Shown here: one piece after another, positions 1 to 7,386 of the stretch
Layout of the letters: every line of letters begins with the position of its first letter
How positions within the stretch are numbered: the stretch's first letter is position 1
From: Kitasatospora sp. MAP5-34
GTDB taxonomy: Bacteria > Actinomycetota > Actinomycetes > Streptomycetales > Streptomycetaceae
Direction of reading: 5' to 3'
Assembly: GCF_029894335.1 (NCBI RefSeq)
Contig: NZ_JARXZC010000007.1
Span: 1-64,000 of the forward strand
Length of the DNA stretch: 64,000 bases
Position numbers and translations under genes: made by a program
The notes under the pieces: model-generated
Seen by the model: the letters and a program-made list of their open reading frames with translations, nothing else
What the model was told of the DNA's origin: nothing
Database searches by the model: none

Positions 1-370
1 GCTGAACGTGAACTCGACACTCACATCCTCGCAGGCCGGGAGCACCCTTCCTTGATCACGTCACCGCGCGAGCCACTGGCGCTGAATATCCGAGGCCTGT
101 GTTCCGCTAGGACTTGCTGGTTATGAGTGCCGGCCACGTGCGCCTCTCAGCGGGGGATGTTCCCGCATGGTAGTACGCGCGGCGGGCGTCTGCTGGTGCT
201 TCCCTGGAGAGTGGGACGGAGCCTGTGAGACAGAGGCCTTGCGGCGCAAGGAGAGATCGTCAGAGAGACCGAGCTCGGCAGACCCGCAGCCTTCTACACG
301 CCCTCGAGACCGAGAAGAAGCGCCAGGAGAGCACGCGTCAGACCATCGGCGGGTTTGGCAGCTCGGAGGC
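1..370. other. Left edge, no confident gene
   Basis: No reading frame here has a convincing start and family resemblance. By position it is the right-hand end of whatever element precedes junction Pro-A. A stretch near 232-360 translated on the + strand looks protein-like but is broken across frames, so it may be a decayed coding relic. Confidence 0.4.
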
Positions 371-612
371 GAAGTACAGCAGCAAAGTACAGCAACCGGG
401 CCGTCCAGCAGTGACCACTGGCAACCCTGGCACCACCTATGACCTGCGCAGATGACCTCAGCGACCACGCTGCCTGTAATTCGGGACGAAGAGGCCGTGG
501 GTTCAAATCCCGCCACCCCGACCCAGTAACACCAGCTCAGGGCCGGTGTCCTTCACAGGACACCGGCCCTGACTGCTTGTCGGGGAGCGCTCTGGAGAAA
601 TCTGGGAGAGAG
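371..612 (+). repeat. tRNA-Pro(CGG) 3'-half attachment junction Pro-A
   Basis: Positions 480-521 match the 3' half of a tRNA-Pro, starting at the anticodon loop (TTCGGGA, anticodon CGG followed by the G37 expected in tRNA-Pro) and running through the T arm to the acceptor strand and discriminator A. No 5' half precedes it. Two copies of AAGTACAGCA-like sequence lie at 371-397, about 109 bp before the loop. A pair of CTGGAGAAAT / CTGGGAGAG repeats lies at 591-612, 111 bp after its start. This is the layout of an attP-like site with core and two arm-type binding sites, read here as a junction between two tandem integrated elements. This copy has no substitution relative to the consensus of the four junctions. 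Confidence 0.8.
538..572. terminator. tRNA-type hairpin terminator after Pro-A
   Basis: A 13-14 bp stem (CAGGGCCGGTGTCC paired with its complement) with a short loop starts 17 bp after the tRNA 3' end. The same hairpin recurs after junctions B and D, so it travels with the junction and probably derives from the tRNA-Pro transcription terminator. Confidence 0.7.
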
Positions 613-924
613 TCCTAAAAGCCCTCTCCCGGAGATGCCCTCCTGACGGACACTCAGCAGGGCCGCGAAGGCAGACGTGGATGAGTCCGTGATGGAGCGT
701 GCCGCGAACTCATCGCCTCGGCGACCGCCAAGGCAGCCGCAGCCAGGTACCGGCGTGCGCACGCGGCGTTCCCAGTCGTGTCCGTCCGACTGCTCAGCAT
801 CGCCCCCCCGTTCACCCAGGGAATCTCGTAGCTCGGCCGATCCCCGTGGATCTTCCACCGGGAGCGGCCGGCCCGGCTAGCGTGCTATTTTTGTGAGCAG
901 TCGTTCAACTACTGGAGGGTGGCT
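613..924. other. No assignable gene
   Basis: Between junction Pro-A and the TetR gene. A + strand stretch around 700-830 reads like the end of a protein (ELIASATAKAAARYRRAHAA) and stops at a TAG near 829. It has no start and no recognised family. It may be a gene end truncated by recombination. Confidence 0.35.
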
Positions 925-1527
925 GTGGGACGCAGACAGCTCTGGGACCCGGCAGAGGTGCTGACCTCCGCCATGCGGCTCTTCCGCCACCGGGGTTACC
1001 TCGGCGCCTCGCTGCGGGACATCGAAGAAGCCACGGGGCTGCACCCGGGCAGCCTGTACCGGGCCTTCGACAGCAAAGAAGGCCTGTTCCAGGCCGCGCT
1101 GGATGCCTACAACGACCAGGTGGTACAGGGCCGGGTCCAGGTCCATCTCCTGGAGCCGGCGGACCCCGTGGCGGGCATCCGGTCGTTCTTCACCTCGGCA
1201 TTCGAGACCGGTCTCGATCCCGATCCGGGCTGCCTGCTCACCAACACCGCCGTGGAATCCTTCACCGTTCCGCAGGCCGCCGCAGGGGTGCGCCGTGGCC
1301 TGGAGGCGATCGAGTCCGGGTTCGCTGACGCCCTGACGCGCGCCCGCGCTCTGGGCCGGCTGTCGGCGGATCTGGACGTCGAGATGGCGGCAACCCAGCT
1401 ACTGGCGCTCTATCAGGGCCTGCTGGTGCTCGTCCGGTCCGGCACGCCCGCCACCAAACTGCACACGATCACCGATGGCGCGATGGCGTCGATCGGCCCC
1501 GAGAGAAAGAGGGACAGTGATGAGTGA
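925..1527 (+). CDS. TetR/AcrR-family transcriptional regulator
   Basis: About 200 residues. The N-terminal three-helix DNA-binding domain is clear: a FRHRGYLGASLRDIEEATG segment followed by the recognition region GSLYRAFDSKEGLF. The C-terminal ligand domain contains the PGCLLTNTAVE stretch common in one TetR subgroup. GTG at 925 is preferred over GTG at 919 because the GGAGG at 914-918 would touch the earlier codon. The gene overlaps the next one (ATGAGTGA), so the three genes to 2175 form one transcript. It probably controls this small operon or a neighbouring function; the effector is unknown. The module is bounded by junctions Pro-A and Pro-B and is likely acquired cargo. Confidence 0.88.
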   Translation: MGRRQLWDPAEVLTSAMRLFRHRGYLGASLRDIEEATGLHPGSLYRAFDSKEGLFQAALDAYNDQVVQGRVQVHLLEPADPVAGIRSFFTSAFETGLDPDPGCLLTNTAVESFTVPQAAAGVRRGLEAIESGFADALTRARALGRLSADLDVEMAATQLLALYQGLLVLVRSGTPATKLHTITDGAMASIGPERKRDSDE

Positions 1528-1867
1528 CTCACAGCAGCTCTGGGAGAACTACGCCGCATGCTGGTCGGCCAACCCCGGCGAGCGGATCACCGCGCTCGGC
1601 GCGGTCGCTGTCGATGAGGTCGCCTACCGGGACCCGGGGACAGAGGTCAGCGGTCTGGCCGAGCTGGCCGCCTACATGGCCGGATTCGCCGGAGCTTTCC
1701 CCGGTCACCGGTTCCGCATCGACGAGGTACTCGAGCACCACGACCGGTCGCTCGCACGCTGGACCCAGCTCAGCGAGCAGGGCGAGGCCGCCATGACCGG
1801 CATGAGCACCGCGCTGCACCGCGACAGCCGGCTCGCCGACATCACCGGGTTCTTCCTTCCCGCATGA
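1520..1867 (+). CDS. SnoaL/NTF2-like small protein
   Basis: 115 residues with the pattern of the SnoaL-like, NTF2-fold family: an N-terminal helix ending in NYAACWSANPGERI, a DEVAYRDPG segment, then GHRFRIDEVLEHHDRSLARW strands. ATG 1520 overlaps the upstream TetR stop and has a purine-rich GAGAGAAAGAGGG before it. The gene ends in ATGA, overlapping the TfoX-like gene. Proteins of this fold are cyclases, isomerases or simple ligand-binding pockets. No specific substrate can be read from the sequence. Coupling to TetR suggests a small detoxification or sensing unit. Confidence 0.75.
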   Translation: MSDSQQLWENYAACWSANPGERITALGAVAVDEVAYRDPGTEVSGLAELAAYMAGFAGAFPGHRFRIDEVLEHHDRSLARWTQLSEQGEAAMTGMSTALHRDSRLADITGFFLPA

Positions 1868-2175
1868 GCGGATCCCGCAGCCTCGCCGAGCACGTCGCCG
1901 ACCAGCTGGCGCCGCTCGGCGCGGTCACCGTCCACCGCTACTTCGGCGGGTGGGCGGTCCGCAGCCACGGCAGGCAGTTCGCGATGGTCATGGACACCCT
2001 CTACTTCCGCGTCGACGACGCAGCCCGCTCCTCCTACGAAGAAGCCGGGTCAGTGCCGTTCAGCTACCGTGCCGCAGGTCGCGAAGTGGTGGTGCGCAGC
2101 TACTACAGCGTCCCGGCGGAGGCGATCGACGACCGTTCCGAGCTGTGCGCCCGGGCTCGCGCGGCACTCGCCTGA
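1864..2175 (+). CDS. TfoX N-terminal domain protein
   Basis: 103 residues covering one TfoX_N domain: HVADQLAPLGAVTVHRYFGG at the start, the FAMVMDTLYFRVDD strand pair, then VPFSYRAAGREVVVRSYYSVP and a final helix. Free-standing TfoX_N proteins in actinomycetes are uncharacterised and have not been tied to competence. ATG overlaps the previous stop, so translation is coupled. The stop lies 78 bp before the left arm of junction Pro-B, so this is the last gene of the cargo module. Confidence 0.82.
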   Translation: MSGSRSLAEHVADQLAPLGAVTVHRYFGGWAVRSHGRQFAMVMDTLYFRVDDAARSSYEEAGSVPFSYRAAGREVVVRSYYSVPAEAIDDRSELCARARAALA

Positions 2176-2252
2176 TCGGCTGGCCCTCGTCGCTTGCCCG
2201 TGCGCCAGAACCCACCTGTGGCCACCGACCAACCCGGATCGTCAAGGGGCCA

Positions 2253-2492
2253 GAAGTACAGCAGCGAAGTGCAGCAACCTGGGCAGCCAGCGCCAACTTC
2301 CACCCCGCCTGACACCGTCTCTGACCTGCACGGATGACTCAGCGACCCCGCTGCCCGTGATTCGGGACGAAGAGGCCGTGGGTTGAAATCCCGCCACCCC
2401 GACCCAGTAACACCAGCTCAGGGCCGGTGTCCTTCACAGGACACCGGCCCTGACTGCTTCTCAGAAGCCCCTCTGGGAGAAGTCCGGGAGAG
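2253..2492 (+). repeat. tRNA-Pro(CGG) 3'-half attachment junction Pro-B
   Basis: Same architecture as Pro-A. Left arm pair AAGTACAGCA / AAGTGCAGCA is at 2253-2279, the tRNA 3' half at 2361-2402, the hairpin terminator at 2419-2453 and the right arm repeats at 2472-2492. Left arm to core is 108 bp and core to right arm 111 bp, as in the other copies. The T loop carries one substitution (TTGAAAT for TTCAAAT), which would disable it as a tRNA. Confidence 0.8.
2419..2453. terminator. Hairpin terminator after Pro-B
   Basis: Perfect copy of the hairpin following Pro-A. It lies between the tRNA 3' half and the right arm repeats. Confidence 0.7.
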
Positions 2493-2595
2493 GATCTTGG
2501 ATTTCTCCTACGGTCAGAGTGCCTGCGTCCCGCTGCTCAGCCAGCTTCGTGATGTCGCCCGCTCCGCTCGGCAAGGCTCATCAGAGAGCTACCGA

Positions 2596-4020
2596 TCAGC
2601 GGGCGCGCCAGGCGCCGAGCAGTTCATCTGGTCCGTACGTTGCCTGGAGCCCTGCACAGCTGACGCCGCTTCGGGAGACCGCGACGAGCGGGATCGGGTC
2701 GTCTGTGAGCGCGGCCCTGTGCTTGTGCAGGGCGGCCAGGTCGTGAGCGTCGAACGGGGATGTCTCCAACCACTTGATCGACCCCAGAAACAACAGCTGC
2801 TTGGCAACGGGCTGACGATCAGCTCCAACGAGATCGATCTCGACGTCGTTACTACGGGTCCAGTAGCCACCGACGGCCGGGGCGGCCGGCAGATCGCTGT
2901 CAGGCAGGATACGAACGAGCGACTCACGAATCAGGGGCTCGACGGCGCGACCTCGCCAACTAGGCCACTGCTCTCGGACTCGCGCCAGAGTGAGGTCACC
3001 ACGCATGCGCTCGATCTCTGCCATGTGCGGATCCAGGAAGGCCAACCAGAAGCGCAGGTACGGGTCCGCCACCCGGTAGCGACGCTCCTTGGAGGGGTGC
3101 AGGGCGATCGGAAGCTCGGCCGCCACCACACGCTTGTCGATCAGCAGGTCCGCTGCCCTGGTGAGAGTGCTGTGCGCGATGCCGCCGGCGGCACGGGCGA
3201 TGTTGGTGAACGTCCGCTCGCCCGTCCCGATCGCTCGCAACACCTCCCGGCCCATCGCCTGCGGAGGGAACTCGGCAGCCAGCGACCGCTCGGCCGAAAC
3301 CAGAAGCGCGGAGATCGGATTCTCCAGTGCTGCGCCGAGGAACTCCCACATCGAGGCGCCGACCGGCCACTCTCGGCAGATCAGTGGCAGCCCACCTGTG
3401 ATCAGGGCGGCGTCGAAAGCAGTCGCGGGCTCCAGCTCGAGCATCTCGCTAAGATCAGCCGGATTGAGCGGCCCGACGACCATCTCGCGTCCGCGCTGAT
3501 GGAACGGCCGGTCGTAGCTGTTGAGCGCCTCCATCATCGACAGATCCGAGCCGACAAGCAGAAGAAGGACGGGCTTGCGACTGAGCAGTCGGTCCCACGC
3601 CCGTTGGAGCATGCCCTCGAAGGCATCGATGCGCTCCATGAGGTAGGGCACCTCATCGATCACCACCACGCTGGGTGAGTCATCGGGCAGGATCTCGGCA
3701 AGCAGCCGGAAGGCAGCGTTCCACTGGGTCGGCGCCTCCTCCGCGAAGAGTGCCTTTCCCGGCAGTGTGGAGGTGGCGACCGCGTCGAGCAGCTCCACCA
3801 GTTCATCCTCGGCAGATCCGCCGCCGGCTGTGAAGAACAGCTGAGGGACCTCCGCACGCCGCAGGAACTCTTCGACCAGCGTCGACTTCCCAACCCGTCG
3901 GCGCCCTCGCATGAGCAGGCACTGACCGGGCTGCGCGGCGTCGGCACCAGCTTCTCGGACCTCATCGAGTGCGTGGTCCAGGATGCGCAGTTCTCGACCC
4001 CGACCAATAAACCGATGCAC
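2596..4020 (-). CDS. AAA ATPase, archaeal-ATPase / DUF234 type
   Basis: 474 residues. The N-terminus (FIGRGRELRIL) leads into Walker A RGRRRVGKST at about residues 38-47. Walker B VVVIDEVPYL is near residue 120. A winged-helix region is around residues 250-300, and a C-terminal DUF234-like nuclease-fold segment contains GYWTRSNDVEIDLVGADR with acidic residues in a restriction-endonuclease-like spacing. Single-gene ATPases of this class are widespread in archaea and bacteria, mostly on mobile or accessory DNA, and their function is unproven; defence or DNA-transaction roles have been suggested. The start is GTG 4020. It is the only gene between junctions Pro-B and Pro-C, transcribed against the tRNA fragments. 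Confidence 0.87.
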   Translation of the reverse strand: MHRFIGRGRELRILDHALDEVREAGADAAQPGQCLLMRGRRRVGKSTLVEEFLRRAEVPQLFFTAGGGSAEDELVELLDAVATSTLPGKALFAEEAPTQWNAAFRLLAEILPDDSPSVVVIDEVPYLMERIDAFEGMLQRAWDRLLSRKPVLLLLVGSDLSMMEALNSYDRPFHQRGREMVVGPLNPADLSEMLELEPATAFDAALITGGLPLICREWPVGASMWEFLGAALENPISALLVSAERSLAAEFPPQAMGREVLRAIGTGERTFTNIARAAGGIAHSTLTRAADLLIDKRVVAAELPIALHPSKERRYRVADPYLRFWLAFLDPHMAEIERMRGDLTLARVREQWPSWRGRAVEPLIRESLVRILPDSDLPAAPAVGGYWTRSNDVEIDLVGADRQPVAKQLLFLGSIKWLETSPFDAHDLAALHKHRAALTDDPIPLVAVSRSGVSCAGLQATYGPDELLGAWRAR

Positions 4021-4057
4021 GTGGGGACCCCATCAGGTGGCGGAGACAGCGACTGCT

Positions 4058-4100
4058 AGATAGTAGCGCTAGAGATAGTATCTCACCGGAAACTATCTGT
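4058..4100. promoter_or_regulatory. Repeated AGATAGT operator candidate upstream of the ATPase
   Basis: Three copies of AGATAGT (two direct near 4058 and 4073, one inverted near 4094) include a perfect 13-bp palindrome GAGATAGTATCTC at 4072-4084. The stretch is AT-rich in a GC-rich setting and lies 38-80 bp upstream of the ATPase start. It probably holds promoter and operator for that gene. Confidence 0.5.
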
Positions 4101-4151
4101 CCCTTGCGCGCGCCCGTGTCATCACACGCACCCCTCGAACCGCACATGCCG

Positions 4152-4375
4152 GAAGTACAGCAGCGAAGTACAGCAACCGGGGCGCCCAGCAGTGACCGCC
4201 AGCGCACCTGACGCCTCCTCTGACCAGTGCAGATGACCTCAGCGACCACGCTGCCCGTGATTCGGGACGAAGAGGCCGTGGGTTCAGATCCCGCCACCCC
4301 GACCCAGGTCAGAGGCCCTATCGGAGAGATCCGGTAGGGCCTCTGACGCGTTGGCCGCGCCAAAGTACAGCAACC
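4152..4375 (+). repeat. tRNA-Pro(CGG) 3'-half attachment junction Pro-C
   Basis: The left arm pair AAGTACAGCA is at 4152-4178 and the tRNA 3' half at 4261-4302, with one T-loop substitution (TTCAGAT). The right side differs from A, B and D: a different hairpin follows, then a single AAGTACAGCAACC motif at 4362-4375. The element on the right therefore had the same crossover site but another flank, or the flank was replaced. Confidence 0.75.
4308..4346. terminator. Hairpin terminator after Pro-C
   Basis: Stem of about 16 bp (GTCAGAGGCCCTAT with its near-perfect complement) and a 6-nt loop directly after the tRNA 3' half. Its sequence is unrelated to the terminators after A, B and D. Confidence 0.65.
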
Positions 4376-4468
4376 GCCCCGACCGTTGGTGGCCTTCATC
4401 GACCGCCGGGACAGGCAGCCCGTGTGCGAGCCAAGCTGACGGCGCGTCGGACAGTCGGCCGAGATGTG

Positions 4469-5755
4469 TCACTTCGGCAGTGCGTGCGTGGTCCGCAGTG
4501 GTGAGAAGAAGATCGGCACCCAGACCACGGCCAGCCCCACCGCGCCCACCCACAGCGCCGCCCGGACGCTGACGGCCTGGCCGAGGAGTCCGGCCAGGGC
4601 GGAGCCGACGCAGAGCGCGCCAGTCAGCACGAACCGCATCGTGGCGTTCATCCGGCCCATCATCACGTCCGGTGTCACGCTCTGCCGGAAGCTCACCTTG
4701 AGCACGTTGTCGATGCCGACCTTGAAAGTCGTCACCAGCCAGGCCGCAGCGGCCAGCCAGAGAGCCGGTCCACGGTCGATGAGCGCGACGGGTATCCCGA
4801 ACGGCGCCACACCGAGCCCCATCATCCACAGCACCCGGCCGGCGCCGAACCGCCCGGCCAGCCGACGGGCGGAGAGCGAACCGAGGAAGACCCCGACGCC
4901 ACCGACCGCGAAGAACAGGCCGAGAACCCAATCGGGCAGTCCCAGCTCGCGGGTGACCAGGACAGGCAGCATCGTCTGGCAGAGCTGGATCGCCAGGTTG
5001 GTGCAAGCCCCTGCGACGGCGATGGGCCGAAGCACCGGGTCGGCGAAGACGAAGCGCAGGCCCGCGCGGACCTCGCGTACGAGATTCGCATCAGCCCGGC
5101 GCACCGGGAGCGGATCGGTTCGGCGGATGCCCAACAGGCACATCGCCGACCACAGGTAGCTGACCGCGTCGACGGCGACCGCCACCGGTGCGGTGACCAC
5201 CGACAACAGGAAGCCACCGGCGCTGCGTCCGCTGACCTGAGTGAGCGCATCCGCCATCACCAGGTGGGCGTTCGCCTCACTCAGCCGGTCCCGTCCGACC
5301 AGGTCCGGGAGATGGCTCTGGGACGCCACGTCGAAGAACACCGTGGCTGCGCCACTGACCAGCACCACAACGTAGAGCTGACGGAGCGTGAGAGATCCGA
5401 GCCCCCACACGATCGGCACGGAACTCAGGGCGGCGACGCGGATCAGATCGGCGGTGATCATTACGCTGCGCTTGCGCATCCGGTCGACCCAGGCTCCGGC
5501 GGGCAGGCCGATCACCAGGAACGCAAGAGTGCTCAACGTCGACAACAGCCCGACCTGAGCCGGGGAGGCGTTCATCGCTGATACCGCGACCAGGGGAATC
5601 GCGAGGTAGCTGACCGAGCTGCCGAGCTTGCTCATCGCGGCGGCGGCGAACAACTGCCGGAATGCTCGGTCGCGGAACAGGGAGCGGGGCGGGCTGGGCT
5701 CCGTGGCCGGCGCGGAGGGCGGCACGGAGAGCAGTTCCTGCTGAGCTGTAGTCAT
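4469..5755 (-). CDS. MFS exporter, MFS_3 / enterobactin-exporter-like
   Basis: 428 residues with about twelve hydrophobic helices. The motif-A-like loop GAWVDRMRKRSVM lies between helices 2 and 3, as in drug:H+ antiporters, and FFDVASQSHLPDLV follows helix 4, typical of the MFS_3 group. It is an inner-membrane exporter; substrate unknown. The gene is divergent from an ArsR-like regulator across a 74-bp gap holding an inverted repeat, the usual arrangement of a locally regulated efflux pump. The pair fills the space between junctions Pro-C and Pro-D. Confidence 0.88.
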   Translation of the reverse strand: MTTAQQELLSVPPSAPATEPSPPRSLFRDRAFRQLFAAAAMSKLGSSVSYLAIPLVAVSAMNASPAQVGLLSTLSTLAFLVIGLPAGAWVDRMRKRSVMITADLIRVAALSSVPIVWGLGSLTLRQLYVVVLVSGAATVFFDVASQSHLPDLVGRDRLSEANAHLVMADALTQVSGRSAGGFLLSVVTAPVAVAVDAVSYLWSAMCLLGIRRTDPLPVRRADANLVREVRAGLRFVFADPVLRPIAVAGACTNLAIQLCQTMLPVLVTRELGLPDWVLGLFFAVGGVGVFLGSLSARRLAGRFGAGRVLWMMGLGVAPFGIPVALIDRGPALWLAAAAWLVTTFKVGIDNVLKVSFRQSVTPDVMMGRMNATMRFVLTGALCVGSALAGLLGQAVSVRAALWVGAVGLAVVWVPIFFSPLRTTHALPK

Positions 5756-5791
5756 GAACCGACCATGCTGGCCTTGGGCGCGCCGGCTCCA

Positions 5792-5814
5792 CGAATTTAG
5801 ACTGTGCTGAATCG
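5792..5814. promoter_or_regulatory. Inverted repeat between MFS and ArsR genes
   Basis: CGAATTTAG and CTGAATCG form an imperfect inverted repeat around a 6-bp centre in the divergent intergenic region. This is where an operator for the ArsR-like protein would be expected. Confidence 0.4.
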
Positions 5815-5829
5815 AAACGGGGGTCCGGC

Positions 5830-6810
5830 ATGCTCGAACTGTCTTTCACTGCCCAAGACCTGGCGCATACCCGGTTCGCGTTCTCCCCACTGTGGGAGGT
5901 CGTGGCAAGCGTCAAGGTACTGAAAGACCCGGTCGGCCACTCGCTCTACCGGCCCTGGGCCGAGCAGGTCCGACCACGACTCGCGGCATCGGGTCTGGAC
6001 TGGCGGCTGCTCGCCGAGCTCCTGCCCCAGCCGCCCAGGACGATCCCGGTCTTCATCGCCCCGCCGCCCTCCACTCCAGAACCCGATCTCGGTCTGGAGC
6101 TGGCGGTCCTTCGCAGCACGCCGGCCGAACGGGTTCGGGCGGGCCTCGATGGCCTGGGCAGTCCGAGTCCGAGGCGCATCGAGGCACTCCGAGCATCTCC
6201 CGAGACCGGGCTGGTCGAGCTCTGCGGGATCATCGAGTCGTACTGGGAGCTCGCACTGGCTCCGTACTGGCCGCGCATGCTCACGCTGATGAAGGGGGAC
6301 GCACTCCATCGGGCCAGACTGCTCGCCGAGGGTGGCGCACATCGACTGCTCAACGATCTCGACCCCGCCATCACCTGGACGGGCGAGACACTTCAGGTGC
6401 CCCACCGACACACCTCGGGCACCAAGGGGCTGGGCGGGCGCGGCCTGCTGCTGGTGCCCTCCGTCTTCGCCTGGCCCCGGGTCTACTCCATCACCAGCCC
6501 GAGCTGGCAGCCGACGCTGCGCTACCCTCCGCGCGGCATCGCCACCCTGTGGGAGCGCACGGAGACACAGACGCCCGAGGCCCTCGCGGCGGTGGTCGGC
6601 CGATCCCGGGCGCTGCTCCTGACTGAGCTGCACGCCCCGGCCTCCACCACCGACCTGGCCCGGCGCACCGGTCTCACCGCGGGCGGCGTCTCCCAGCAAC
6701 TGACCGCGCTCCGGGCCGCCGGGCTGGTCAGCGCCCACCGCACCGGCCGGTTCGTGCTGTACGCAAGGACCAGCGCGGCCGAGGCCCTGCTTCAGGCCGC
6801 CGTCAACTGA
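5830..6810 (+). CDS. ArsR-type winged-helix regulator with DUF5937-like N-terminus
   Basis: 326 residues. The C-terminal 75 residues form an ArsR helix-turn-helix (STTDLARRTGLTAGGVSQQL, then TALRAAGLVSAHRTGRFVLYA). The long N-terminal part, starting LELSFTAQDLAHTRFAFSPLWE, is typical of an actinobacterial family often labelled DUF5937. ATG 5830 follows a GGGGG run. Divergent transcription with the MFS gene suggests it represses the pump. The stop at 6810 lies only a few bases before the left arm of junction Pro-D, so the module ends immediately after this gene. Confidence 0.86.
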   Translation: MLELSFTAQDLAHTRFAFSPLWEVVASVKVLKDPVGHSLYRPWAEQVRPRLAASGLDWRLLAELLPQPPRTIPVFIAPPPSTPEPDLGLELAVLRSTPAERVRAGLDGLGSPSPRRIEALRASPETGLVELCGIIESYWELALAPYWPRMLTLMKGDALHRARLLAEGGAHRLLNDLDPAITWTGETLQVPHRHTSGTKGLGGRGLLLVPSVFAWPRVYSITSPSWQPTLRYPPRGIATLWERTETQTPEALAAVVGRSRALLLTELHAPASTTDLARRTGLTAGGVSQQLTALRAAGLVSAHRTGRFVLYARTSAAEALLQAAVN

Positions 6811-6812
6811 TC

Positions 6813-7052
6813 GGTACAGCAGCGAAGTACAGCAACCGAGCCGTCCAGCAGTGGCCGTCAGCGCCCCTCGCACCACCTGTGACCTGCACAGATGACCTCA
6901 GTGACCACGCTGCTCGTCATTCCGGACGAAGAGGCCATGGGTTCAAATCCCGCCACCCCGACCCAGTAACACCAGCTCAGGGCCGGTGTCCTTCACAGGA
7001 CACCAGCCCTGACTGCTTGTCGGGGGCCACTCTGGAGAAATCCTGGAGAAAT
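6813..7052 (+). repeat. tRNA-Pro(CGG) 3'-half attachment junction Pro-D
   Basis: The left arm pair is at 6813-6837 (first copy slightly eroded), the tRNA 3' half at 6920-6961, the hairpin at 6978-7012 and the right arm direct repeats CTGGAGAAAT at 7031-7052, exactly 111 bp after the core. Two substitutions are present: TTCCGGA in the anticodon loop and CCATGG for CCGTGG before the T arm. It is the most diverged of the four copies and the farthest right. Confidence 0.8.
6978..7012. terminator. Hairpin terminator after Pro-D
   Basis: Same hairpin as after A and B with one stem mismatch (ACCAGCCC for ACCGGCCC). Confidence 0.6.
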
Positions 7053-7124
7053 TTCATTGAGCCCTCTCCGGAAGGGACCCTACTGACCGGCCCTCAGCAG
7101 GAGATCGAGCTGCCACATACCGTC

Positions 7125-7386
7125 ATGGCGGACGACGAAGTACAGCTGCAGCACCACGGGTCACTCCGGTCTCCGGCGGACGCCGAGCAGGATGAGCGCT
7201 GGGTCGAGGACGGCCCGCTGATCCTGGTCGGCCGCAAGATGCAGGCGATGGTGAAGATCCGAGCCGAGTTCGGTGTCGGCATCCGTGATGGGCTCGATCT
7301 TCTCGGCCGACGCTACGAGAAGCTCGGGCGTGACCGCCCGGATGACTTCTCGGCGAGCCCTGAGCAGTACTGGGACGGCTTCTACT
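7125..7386 (+). pseudogene. Small hypothetical gene that has lost its stop codon
   Basis: From ATG 7125 the + frame reads as a plausible short actinomycete protein: GPLILVGRKMQAMVKIRAEF, a GIRDGLDLLGRRYEKL helix, then DDFSASPEQYWDGFYS. Short uncharacterised proteins with this kind of ending usually stop about there. Here the next codon is TGG rather than TGA, and the frame runs on antisense through the convergent GntR gene. No good ribosome-binding site is visible. The likely reading is a relic just inside the right flank of junction Pro-D; the family match is from memory only. Confidence 0.4.

Noticed and set aside
480-521. Possible functional tRNA-Pro gene
   Set aside because: Only the 3' half is present: no acceptor 5' strand, D arm or 5' side of the anticodon stem precedes it. 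The same applies to the other Pro copies and to S1 and S4.
2383-3678. A 431-codon + strand open frame
   Set aside because: It begins inside a tRNA fragment and runs antisense to the AAA ATPase, whose motifs are clear.
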